A stretch of DNA of 40,841 nucleotides, taken from contig JANRKF010000004.1 in the NCBI GenBank assembly GCA_033763575.1, positions 1-40,841 on the forward strand. Direction: 5' to 3'. Position 1 is the stretch's first letter; the number at the start of each line of letters is the position of its first letter. The notes beneath the pieces are model-generated. The model worked only from the letters and a program-made list of their open reading frames with translations. It ran no database searches and was not told where the DNA came from. Source of the DNA: JANRKF01 sp033763575 (GTDB lineage: Bacteria > Pseudomonadota > Alphaproteobacteria > Rickettsiales > SXRF01). Positions 18,343 through 24,833 of the stretch are shown here, in pieces. The position numbers and the translations under genes are program-made.

Positions 18343-18636
18343 ATGCGTTATAATAACAGCTTAAAGTTTGAGTGGGATCCAAAGAAGGAAGCCGTCAATA
18401 TTAAAAAACATGACGTTTCTTTTGAGGAAGCGAAGCACGTTTTCTGGGACAAAAACAGGATTATTCTACGTGATAAAAAACACAGCGAGGTTGAAGACCG
18501 CTTGTTTTGTTATGGTAAGACGGAACGTGGAATACTCACGGTGCGCTTTACCATGCGGGAAAATGTAATACGAATTATCGGCGCTGCTTATTGGCGCGGG
18601 GGAAGGGATATTTATGAAGAAAAAAATCGTGTATAA
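18343..18636 (+). CDS. brnT: BrnT family toxin (DUF497)
   Basis: BrnT is a RelE-fold ribonuclease toxin neutralised by BrnA. The 97-residue product starts FEWDPKKEAVNIKKHDVSFEEAK, the family signature, and ends with RIIGAAYWRGGRDIYEE in the position of the catalytic/basic C-terminal block. It is AT-rich relative to thiC and follows the thiC stop by 36 nt of AT-rich sequence. BrnA overlaps its 3' end by 23 bp. The pair lies between the two copies of the thiC 3' end. Confidence 0.92.
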   Translation: MRYNNSLKFEWDPKKEAVNIKKHDVSFEEAKHVFWDKNRIILRDKKHSEVEDRLFCYGKTERGILTVRFTMRENVIRIIGAAYWRGGRDIYEEKNRV

Positions 18637-18874
18637 AAAAAATCCGTGGCCGGATGTGAAGACGGGAGATTTGGAAATTATTGATGATTTCCTTCCCAAA
18701 CCGTGGGAACTGGCCGCGATGGAAAAAAAATCGAAAGTGACGATCATGTTGGAAGATGAAAGCGTCGCGTTTTTCAAGCAACAGGCAAAAAAATACGGTG
18801 TTTCCTATCAGGCGATGATCCGCAACCTGCTCATGCAATACGCCGCAAAGGCTCAGCTGCGTGGAATGAAATAG
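18614..18874 (+). CDS. brnA: BrnA family antitoxin
   Basis: This 86-residue partner has the N-terminal toxin-binding region DLEIIDDFLPKPWELAAME and a C-terminal ribbon-helix-helix (KVTIMLEDESVAFFKQQAKKYGVSYQAMIRNLLMQYAA). BrnA typically represses the operon as a BrnA-BrnT complex. The start ATG lies inside brnT, as is usual for this pair. Its TAG stop runs into the second direct repeat, so the module ends exactly at the duplicated thiC tail. Confidence 0.92.
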   Translation: MKKKIVYKKNPWPDVKTGDLEIIDDFLPKPWELAAMEKKSKVTIMLEDESVAFFKQQAKKYGVSYQAMIRNLLMQYAAKAQLRGMK

Positions 18875-18904
18875 AATCCGGCGGCGAAATTTACCAGAAG
18901 GTGG
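18873..18904 (+). repeat. Direct repeat, copy 2 (displaced thiC 3' end)
   Basis: This is a second copy of the last ESGGEIYQKV codons of thiC, 606 bp downstream of the first, immediately after brnA. Its AAGGTGGGG end may also supply the ribosome site for the DUF2971 gene, which starts with GTG at 18,914. Confidence 0.85.
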
Positions 18905-18913
18905 GGTGATTCT

Positions 18914-19927
18914 GTGCCAGAATCGTTTATAGAGGAAGTTCACAAGTCATTGTTTCATTACACTGGCGAGAGTGGATTGTTTGGAATTTTGTCGAGTCAA
19001 ACGTTGTGGGCAACACATCATTTATTTTTAAATGATAAGCAGGAGATGGATGTTTTTATTACTGCGTTTAAAGGCTTTCTAGATGCAAATTATGATGGTC
19101 CAACGCCAGAAATCAAGATTCGAGATATTGAGGATTTTGGTAAAATACTGACAAGTCATAGAGACGAAATGCGCGAAAAGGCACCTGCTTATGTCACGTG
19201 TTTTTGTGTGCCTAATAAATCTGGCATCAAAAATTTTGAATATCTTAACGGCCGCCTAAGTCAATGGCGCGGCTACAGTGAAGATGCTGGTTATGCTATA
19301 GAGTTTGATACAAGCCTTTTAAATCAACTCTTGGTATGTGAGGCGACTAAAGATGGAGATGCAAAACATCGTTACATGCACGGCTCTCTAAGTGCTGTTG
19401 CTTATTATAGTGAATTAGACAAAATAGAATTTCACCGGGATAATGATGAGGACGATACTACTGAGCAGTTAAAAATAAAAATGCAAGAATTGGTAAGTAT
19501 GTTTTATGCCGGTAAAACTGATCGTAAAAAGCAAAAAGATAATGTTTTTATGAATCAATACATGAGCAAAATTGGAGAGTGTGCTGCTCGTATAAAGCAT
19601 TATGGTTTTCACGAGGAAAACGAGGTGCGCATCATTGCATTTGCATCCTCTAAAAAGCACCTTGAGGGAATTAGAGCTCACAACTCGGCAGAAATAGTAT
19701 CTGCACCAGAAAATATACACTATCGGACTAGTGATAATGCTCCTTATATTATTCTTTTCAAAGAAGATCAGTGTAAAACAATTTTTAAAAAAGCCGTAAA
19801 GGGCGTAATTGTAGGTCCAGGTGAAGATCAAGAAAGGCGTATTGTGAAAATTAGAATGCTACTGACTCAGCATGGTTATGACGATGCTGTGTACGTGCGC
19901 TCCTCCAACATACCTTACTTAACATAA
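18914..19927 (+). CDS. DUF2971 domain protein
   Basis: This 337-residue cytoplasmic protein has the DUF2971 layout: LFHYTGESGLFGILSSQTLWATHHLFLNDKQEM at the start, YVTCFCVPN and GRLSQWRGYSEDAGYAIEFD in the middle, and GVIVGPGEDQE near the end. The molecular function is unknown; family members recur in accessory regions and near defence genes. The gene is distinctly AT-rich against thiC, indicating recent transfer. The start is GTG. No partner gene is evident besides brnTA upstream. Confidence 0.82.
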   Translation: MPESFIEEVHKSLFHYTGESGLFGILSSQTLWATHHLFLNDKQEMDVFITAFKGFLDANYDGPTPEIKIRDIEDFGKILTSHRDEMREKAPAYVTCFCVPNKSGIKNFEYLNGRLSQWRGYSEDAGYAIEFDTSLLNQLLVCEATKDGDAKHRYMHGSLSAVAYYSELDKIEFHRDNDEDDTTEQLKIKMQELVSMFYAGKTDRKKQKDNVFMNQYMSKIGECAARIKHYGFHEENEVRIIAFASSKKHLEGIRAHNSAEIVSAPENIHYRTSDNAPYIILFKEDQCKTIFKKAVKGVIVGPGEDQERRIVKIRMLLTQHGYDDAVYVRSSNIPYLT

Positions 19928-19941
19928 TGCAGCGCTACGAA

Positions 19942-20178
19942 CTAACCTAGTCCCGAATCCATCACCGTCCTACGATACGCCGCCCGCGCCTTGTTCCACC
20001 CGCGTTCGTGCATGTTGAAAAACACCGTCTGCACCAGCGGTTCGATGATGCCGACGGAGAGCGCAATTCGCCAGTCGCTTGTAAGGGCGTAGGCGACGAT
20101 GATGGCGACCGTGAAGTGCATCGCGCAATAGGTCGCGGTTTTCGCCAGTGTTTCATGCCTGAAAATGAATGTGGTCAT
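19942..20178 (-). CDS. DUF2061 small membrane protein
   Basis: The 78-residue product has two hydrophobic segments and the DUF2061 pattern ETLAKTATYCAMHFTVAIIVAYALTSDWRIALSVGIIEPLVQTVFFNMHERGW. Function unknown. The ATG at 20,178 has a strong AGGAGG upstream, and a good promoter (20,198-20,226) places the transcript start about 13 nt ahead. It appears to be a monocistronic gene, transcribed towards the DUF2971 gene. Confidence 0.88.
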   Translation of the reverse strand: MTTFIFRHETLAKTATYCAMHFTVAIIVAYALTSDWRIALSVGIIEPLVQTVFFNMHERGWNKARAAYRRTVMDSGLG

Positions 20179-20197
20179 ACATACCTCCTATGGCTTC

Positions 20198-20226
20198 ATT
20201 ATATCGCAATTGAGTGTCATTCGCAA
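20198..20226 (-). promoter_or_regulatory. Predicted promoter of the DUF2061 gene
   Basis: On the minus strand, TTGCGA (20,226-20,221), a 17-nt spacer and a perfect TATAAT (20,203-20,198). The match of box and spacing with 7499-7527 suggests the host's housekeeping consensus. Confidence 0.7.
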
Positions 20227-20290
20227 TACAAACCAGCGGTGAGAGCGAAAAAGAACGATTTTATCTAAAAAATAAATCAGAAATAGCAGG

Positions 20291-21325
20291 TCACTGCCCG
20301 GATGCGGCCAGCTTATAACACTCCGTCACCGCGCCCTGCCCTTCATAGCCCTGCACCATCAGCATGCCGGTGGCGGCCTCGGCCTGCATCACCAGCCGGG
20401 TATAGCGGTTCAGCATCGGCGGCCGCAGCCAGCCAAAATCCCCCTGCTGCATGTCATGAGCGCTGATATTCAGGCTCTGACGGTAGCGCCCGGCGCTATC
20501 GATCACACGCGGTCGCCATCCCCTGCCCCTAGCCGCCAGCGGGCTGTGGAATTCATTACTGGCCGATACCAGCTGCGCCACCAGCAATTCCTTGATCTCC
20601 GCCGCATTCTCCAGCCGTTCGATAATGCATCCCTCGCCCGGTATCAGCCCGGTCAGGGTGAAAATCACCGGCGCGGCAACCGGCGTTTTACAGAGCATTT
20701 CCTTCGCTTCATGATAATTTCCGGCCTGCTCGAACACCAGGCGCAGCAGGTGCGACGGCGGCAACGCCTTCTGCCGGTCGAGGATAAAGCGATTCCTCAA
20801 CCAATCCCCGGCGAGGCCCAGCCCGTGCTTACGCATCGGCGCGAGATTAATCGCAGCGGCAAAACGCCCCGGCGCCATGCCCTGATACACACCGGAAAGC
20901 CCCGGCCAGGTGATATTATAATAATCCCCTGCCCCGGCCCGTTGCAGCGCGACCATGATATGCTTGCCAAGGCCCGCCAGCGGCCAGTCCAGCACCCGCA
21001 GCATATGCACCTGCCCGGCCACCAGATACGCGCCGCTGGTGCAGCCCCATTCATAGGAAAGGTTCAGCGTGTAGACGCCTTTTTTACCCAGGAAATCCGC
21101 CGCCGCCTCAATTTCACGCAAGTAAGGGTTGTTGCTGCGCCGGAGCCAGCGATGCGACTTTTTATCGAAAAATGGCAGCAGAAGCCAGCTTGCGAGCCAG
21201 CTTGCAAGGCCGAATGTGCGGCGGCTGGCGGAAAGCAACGCACTCGCCTTATCGGGATAGCTGCGCAGCAAATCGGTGAGCGTCTTACCCCGCAGGTCGA
21301 TGAATGGGATCGTCGTTCTCAGCAT
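20291..21325 (-). CDS. N-terminal-nucleophile amide hydrolase, acid ceramidase/NAAA-like
   Basis: The 344-residue protein carries the nucleophile region GCTSGAYLVAGQVHMLRVLDWPL, with Cys95 as predicted nucleophile and the accompanying Arg110 and Asp113. This corresponds to the CTS...RNLD signature of acid ceramidase, NAAA and C45-type hydrolases, which self-cleave before the cysteine and hydrolyse linear amides. The middle GLSGVYQGMAPGRFAAAINLAP and the WRPRVIDSAGR block fit the fold. The substrate cannot be told; an N-acyl lipid or amino acid is likely. A small 12-bp tandem duplication encodes LASWLASWLL near residues 40-50. Confidence 0.75.
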   Translation of the reverse strand: MLRTTIPFIDLRGKTLTDLLRSYPDKASALLSASRRTFGLASWLASWLLLPFFDKKSHRWLRRSNNPYLREIEAAADFLGKKGVYTLNLSYEWGCTSGAYLVAGQVHMLRVLDWPLAGLGKHIMVALQRAGAGDYYNITWPGLSGVYQGMAPGRFAAAINLAPMRKHGLGLAGDWLRNRFILDRQKALPPSHLLRLVFEQAGNYHEAKEMLCKTPVAAPVIFTLTGLIPGEGCIIERLENAAEIKELLVAQLVSASNEFHSPLAARGRGWRPRVIDSAGRYRQSLNISAHDMQQGDFGWLRPPMLNRYTRLVMQAEAATGMLMVQGYEGQGAVTECYKLAASGQ

Positions 21326-21347
21326 GGTTACAACTTAGGGCATTAAA

Positions 21348-21376
21348 TTGACTTTTTTACAACGAGAGAGTAGTAT
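21348..21376 (+). promoter_or_regulatory. Predicted promoter of the DUF433/DUF5615 pair
   Basis: TTGACT (21,348-21,353), a 17-nt spacer and TAGTAT (21,371-21,376). The expected transcript start is about 21,383, immediately before the ATG at 21,384, so the mRNA would be leaderless or nearly so. Confidence 0.6.
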
Positions 21377-21383
21377 AGCCACC

Positions 21384-21605
21384 ATGATTAGCAACCAACA
21401 AAGTTTTTCCACCGATCCGAACGTTCTGGGGGGGGTGCCTACTTTCGTCGGCACGCGGGTGCCCGTCAGTGCGATGATCGACTATCTGTCGGCGGGACAG
21501 ACGATTGATGAATTCCTTGAAGATTTTCCTACCGTCACGCATGAGCAGGCACTCTCCGTATTGAGCTTTATGCAACATTCGGCACTGCATGCGCATCCTC
21601 GTTGA
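21384..21605 (+). CDS. DUF433 family antitoxin
   Basis: The 73-residue protein has the DUF433 signature DPNVLGGVPTFVGTRVPVSAMIDYLSAGQTIDEFLEDFPTVTHEQA, a small DNA-binding antitoxin. Together with DUF5615 it forms a VapBC-like pair. I start at the ATG at 21,384; the frame opens 12 codons earlier, inside the promoter. The 3' end overlaps the toxin gene by 17 bp. Confidence 0.9.
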   Translation: MISNQQSFSTDPNVLGGVPTFVGTRVPVSAMIDYLSAGQTIDEFLEDFPTVTHEQALSVLSFMQHSALHAHPR

Positions 21606-21912
21606 CGAATGCCTGCCTAAACGGATTGCAAAGCTTATCCAAGGGCATGACGTATCCACCGTTTCTTCCGCAGGCTGGGCAGGCAAGAAAAACGGAGAGC
21701 TTTTGACGCTGATGGAATCTTCGGGCTACGATGTTTTCATTACCGCCGACCAGAACACCCAATACCAACAAAATATCCAAGGCAGGCGCATTGCCGTCGT
21801 TATCCTTGTGCTTCCGGCACTGCACATACATCATATTTTGCCGCTGATGCACCCACTTGACAAAACGCTGGCGAATATTGCACCCGGCGCATTTGTTGTG
21901 CTTGAAGCCTGA
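21589..21912 (+). CDS. DUF5615 PIN-like toxin
   Basis: The 107-residue PIN-like protein begins MRILVDECLPKRIAKLI (a typical first acidic residue, Asp6) and contains GHDVSTVSSAGWAGKKNGELL and VFITADQNTQYQQNIQGRRIAVVIL, the conserved DUF5615 blocks with T-A-D-x-N. PIN domains are metal-dependent RNases. It overlaps its DUF433 antitoxin and is followed 26 nt later by folE, so readthrough into folate synthesis is possible. Confidence 0.9.
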   Translation: MRILVDECLPKRIAKLIQGHDVSTVSSAGWAGKKNGELLTLMESSGYDVFITADQNTQYQQNIQGRRIAVVILVLPALHIHHILPLMHPLDKTLANIAPGAFVVLEA

Positions 21913-21938
21913 CCGATGCTCATGTACGCTTCCCACCT

Positions 21939-22514
21939 ATGAAAAAACCCACCACTCAAGAGGCTGAAGATGCCGTACGTACGCTGCTGCGCTTCGCCGG
22001 GGAAGATCCGGCACGCGAAGGATTGCTCGACACTCCGAAGCGCGTCATCAAATCCTACGCCGAGCTTTTCGCCGGGTACGATACCAACCCAAAAGATATT
22101 CTGAATACCACCTTTGAGGAAGTGGGTGGCTACGATGAAATGATCGTGCTGCGCGATATCGAATTTCATTCCCACTGCGAGCATCACATGCTGCCCTTTA
22201 CCGGCCGCGCCCATATCGCCTACATCCCACGCGACAAGGTGGTGGGGCTTTCCAAGCTCGCCCGGCTGGTGGATGTGTATGCGCGTCGCCTGCAGATTCA
22301 GGAAAAAATGACCGCGCAAATCGCCAAGTCGCTCGACGAAGTGCTGAACCCGAAGGGTGTGGCCGTCGTGATTGACGCCACCCATATGTGCATGACCATG
22401 CGCGGCGTGCGCAAGCATGGCAGCATCATGCAAACCAGCCGCCTGACCGGCCTGTTTAAAAGCGACCCGCGCACAAGGCAGGAATTCTTCAGCCTGATTA
22501 AATATGGAAGATAA
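21939..22514 (+). CDS. folE: GTP cyclohydrolase I
   Basis: FolE opens GTP to dihydroneopterin triphosphate, the first step of folate synthesis. The 191-residue protein has zinc ligands Cys80 and His83 in HCEHHMLPF and Cys151 in HMCMTMRGV, matching E. coli Cys110, His113 and Cys181. The sequence is full length and typical. No clear ribosome site precedes the ATG at 21,939, so translation may depend on the upstream toxin gene or on initiation without a Shine-Dalgarno sequence. Confidence 0.97.
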   Translation: MKKPTTQEAEDAVRTLLRFAGEDPAREGLLDTPKRVIKSYAELFAGYDTNPKDILNTTFEEVGGYDEMIVLRDIEFHSHCEHHMLPFTGRAHIAYIPRDKVVGLSKLARLVDVYARRLQIQEKMTAQIAKSLDEVLNPKGVAVVIDATHMCMTMRGVRKHGSIMQTSRLTGLFKSDPRTRQEFFSLIKYGR

Positions 22515-22520
22515 AAAAAC

Positions 22521-22555
22521 GTTTGATAGTTGATGGTTAATAGTTGATAGTTTGG
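22521..22555. repeat. Degenerate 7-bp tandem repeat downstream of folE
   Basis: Five heptads in register: GTTTGAT, AGTTGAT, GGTTAAT, AGTTGAT, AGTTTGG. It is intergenic, between folE and apaG. It shares period, though not exact sequence, with the repeats inside ddl and murB. Confidence 0.75.
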
Positions 22556-22589
22556 TCCCACCATCAGCGCGCCGCCACCGATTATATTC

Positions 22590-22982
22590 ATGTACACCCG
22601 CACCACCCGCAATATCAAAGTCACCGTATTTCCCAGCTATCTGCCCGAGCAGTCGGACGCATATAACGGCACACATGTATGGGCCTATTTCATCCGGCTG
22701 GAGAATATGGGAAAGGAAACGGTGCAGCTCATCAACCGCTACTGGCACATCACCGACGGGCTGGGCGTCGTGCAGGAAGTGCGAGGCCCCGGCGTGGTCG
22801 GCGAGCAGCCGGTGCTGGAGCCGGGCGATGACTACCAATATACGAGCGGCGTGCCGCTACCCACCCCGTCGGGCATTATGCGGGGAAATTACGAAATGGA
22901 AACCGAGGGCGGCGAGCGCTTCCTCATCGAAATTCCGGCCTTCTCGCTCGATAGCCCGGAACAGCTCAAGCGCGCAAATTAA
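22590..22982 (+). CDS. apaG: ApaG protein
   Basis: The 130-residue protein has a fibronectin-III-like fold. The ApaG signature RGPGVVGEQPVLEPGDDYQYTSGVPLPTPSGIMRGNYEM and the C-terminal IPAFSLDSP are present. In enterobacteria ApaG is linked to Co2+ sensitivity and diadenosine tetraphosphate metabolism, but its molecular role is unclear. The start MYTRTTRNIKVTV matches the family N-terminus. Confidence 0.95.
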   Translation: MYTRTTRNIKVTVFPSYLPEQSDAYNGTHVWAYFIRLENMGKETVQLINRYWHITDGLGVVQEVRGPGVVGEQPVLEPGDDYQYTSGVPLPTPSGIMRGNYEMETEGGERFLIEIPAFSLDSPEQLKRAN

Positions 22983-22985
22983 ACC

Positions 22986-23501
22986 ATGCCCGTCTATGCA
23001 CCCGGCAGCCTCATTACCGTCAATGATCGCATGCAGCGCGGCTACAGCTATGCGCTTGCGGCACCGGCAGGCAAGATGTTTGCAGAAAATTTTACGCCCT
23101 TCTTCACGCCGAAACAAATGCTGGAGCACGGCGTGTTCGAGGGAAAATATTGCAACGATTGCCGCGACGAACTGCCGGACGACTGGTTTGCAAACGCCAA
23201 AATAAGCGATCATGCCGATCCGGCAGTCAATTGCTTCGGCGTCAAAAGCCGCCAGCCGCTCTCCGTCTGGCAGGAAAAGGGCTGGATATTCCCGGACGAT
23301 CCACGCGGCTGGTTCCAGTGGTATTGCCGCTATTATTTAGGCCGGCGCATTCCCGACATGGACGAAATACAAATCAAACGCTGGCGGAACTTCACCCGCC
23401 ACGCCGCGCAAATTCGCGCCAACTGCGAACCTTACGACCTCTCCTGCCGCCCGCGCCAACGGCAGGCATTGCTGCAATGGTCGCACGATCCGTTTATATG
23501 A
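22986..23501 (+). CDS. Conserved hypothetical protein, Trp/Arg-rich
   Basis: I recognise this 171-residue protein as a conserved hypothetical but know no function. Striking invariant-looking blocks are FTPKQMLEHGVFEGKYCNDC, FGVKSRQPLSVWQEKGW, DDPRGWFQWYCRYYLGRR and SCRPRQRQALLQWS. It is rich in Trp, Tyr, Cys and Arg, with no signal or transmembrane segment. It begins 3 nt after apaG and is probably co-transcribed with it. Confidence 0.8.
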   Translation: MPVYAPGSLITVNDRMQRGYSYALAAPAGKMFAENFTPFFTPKQMLEHGVFEGKYCNDCRDELPDDWFANAKISDHADPAVNCFGVKSRQPLSVWQEKGWIFPDDPRGWFQWYCRYYLGRRIPDMDEIQIKRWRNFTRHAAQIRANCEPYDLSCRPRQRQALLQWSHDPFI

Positions 23502-23559
23502 ATTCGATGAGAGAAATGGTGGGAAAAGAGGATTGACTTCGCTTCGCTCGTCCGTCTGC

Positions 23560-23573
23560 GCGGCTTAAGCCGC
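23560..23573. repeat. Perfect 14-bp palindrome
   Basis: GCGGCTTAAGCCGC lies about 90 nt downstream of the tRNA 3' end, in an otherwise featureless stretch. It is too AT-poor downstream to be a convincing terminator. Role unknown. Confidence 0.5.
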
Positions 23574-23664
23574 TTGCCGTCGAACCAAACATTCTCCACC
23601 GGCGCGACTCGATTATCCCGCTCTTTCCGCATATATCAAAGGGGCCTAACACCCGTTTGGTAAA

Positions 23665-23754
23665 TGGCGGAGGGGAGAGGATTCGAACCTCCGATTGGCT
23701 TGCACCAATAACGGTTTTCGAGACCGCCGCGATCGACCACTCTGCCACCCCTCC
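23665..23754 (-). tRNA. tRNA-Ser (anticodon CGA)
   Basis: A 90-nt class II tRNA. The acceptor arms GGAGGGG (23,754-23,748) and CCCCTCC pair perfectly, with discriminator G and an encoded CCA (23,667-23,665). The anticodon arm is GCGGT-CTCGAAA-ACCGT, giving anticodon CGA, which reads UCG. A long variable arm and a GATTCGAACC-type T loop are present (seen as GGATTCGAACC on the plus strand). Confidence 0.96.
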
Positions 23755-23817
23755 GCATTCGGAGCATGCTATATAATGAATTACCGCCGCCCTGGCAAAC
23801 GGTTTTGACGCAGGGCC

Positions 23818-24507
23818 TTATGAAGGTTCGCCTTCTCCGGCTGTGGATTTATCAAATTTAGCGTCCGTATGGATAAAATAGCAGATTTTGGCGATATCGA
23901 TGGCCATATCGGCGACGCGTTCAAGATTCTTCGCCACCATCAGGATATGCGTGTTATCGGCCGCCCCCAACGCGCCCCCTTGCGTATTATGCAAATGCGC
24001 CAGCAGGCGCTTATAGGCCGCCTCGGCCTGGTCTCCCTGTTTATGAATGGCCTCGACCACTTCAGGGTCATAATCCGTCATAAGCCCAAGGCTCTGCGGC
24101 ACAATGGTACGCACCTCGCCAAGCATCTGGCTGATGCCGCTGCGAATGGCGGGATCGAGAGGCTGGTTGATTTTCGGCAGGCGCTTGACGCAGTTTTTCA
24201 TGTGATCGGCGATGCGTTCCAGAAGGCTTGCCACCTTGATCGATGCGATGATGAAGCGCAGCTCCTCACCCATCGGGCCGAATTTTGAAATGGCTTCTTC
24301 GACGGCGGTATTGATCTGAACCTCGGCCTCGTTGATTTCGCGGTCGATGGCTTTGGCTTCAATGAATTTACTGTCGGGTGTATCAAGCGCCTCGGAAATG
24401 ATACCCATCATTTTTTCGATGTGCCCGCCCATCATCTGCAGCCGATCATGCAGCCCGGATAGCGCCGTATCAAGCCCTTTGAATGCGTGTTTACCGAATG
24501 TAATCAT
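23818..24507 (-). CDS. phoU: Phosphate signalling protein PhoU
   Basis: PhoU relays phosphate status from the Pst transporter to PhoR. The 229-residue protein contains the two PhoU helical repeats, with metal-binding-type E/D clusters (ASLLERIADHMKN and AKNLERVADMAIDIAKI). I start at the ATG at 24,507 (MITFGKHAF), preceded by GGAGAAG; the frame opens six codons earlier without a ribosome site. No pstSCAB or phoBR genes are in the window, so it is separated from its usual neighbours here. Confidence 0.93.
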   Translation of the reverse strand: MITFGKHAFKGLDTALSGLHDRLQMMGGHIEKMMGIISEALDTPDSKFIEAKAIDREINEAEVQINTAVEEAISKFGPMGEELRFIIASIKVASLLERIADHMKNCVKRLPKINQPLDPAIRSGISQMLGEVRTIVPQSLGLMTDYDPEVVEAIHKQGDQAEAAYKRLLAHLHNTQGGALGAADNTHILMVAKNLERVADMAIDIAKICYFIHTDAKFDKSTAGEGEPS

Positions 24508-24575
24508 GATCTTCTCCGCCTGCACATGTTAAGAGCGCATTCTAGCATGATTTCCTGATAACCCTCAGCAAAAAA

Positions 24576-24833
24576 TCAACGGTAGCGTATTTTCATCACC
24601 AGAATGGCCGCCGACAATATCACCGTGATACCGTTGGCGATCATGAGCGACGCGCTGCCCAGCATGACGCCATAAATGAACCAGAAGAAGATGCCGAGCG
24701 TCAGCATGATATACATGCCAAGCGACAGGGCTTCGGTTTGCTTGTAGCGCAATATTTTTATCGCCTGCGGAATATAGGACGCCGTGGTAAAAAAAGCGGC
24801 GACCATGCCCAGCCATTCCGGATCAATTGTCAT
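24576..24833 (-). CDS. SemiSWEET-type PQ-loop sugar transporter
   Basis: The 85-residue protein has three transmembrane helices and the PQ motif in FFTTASYIPQAIKILRYKQTEALSLGMYIML, followed by GIFFWFIYGVMLGS and ANGITVILSAAILVMKI, the SemiSWEET pattern. Members work as dimers and carry sugars. The start overlaps the end of the RND pump gene by 11 bp, so it is the last gene of that operon. Confidence 0.93.
   Translation of the reverse strand: MTIDPEWLGMVAAFFTTASYIPQAIKILRYKQTEALSLGMYIMLTLGIFFWFIYGVMLGSASLMIANGITVILSAAILVMKIRYR

Noticed and set aside
23560..23573. GCGGCTTAAGCCGC as the tRNA-Ser terminator
   Set aside because: It has no T-run after it in the tRNA direction and is about 90 nt beyond the tRNA.
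23494..23748. Minus-strand reading frame starting MAEWSIAAVSKTVIG
   Set aside because: It is the translated tRNA-Ser gene and its flank, a well-known artefact.
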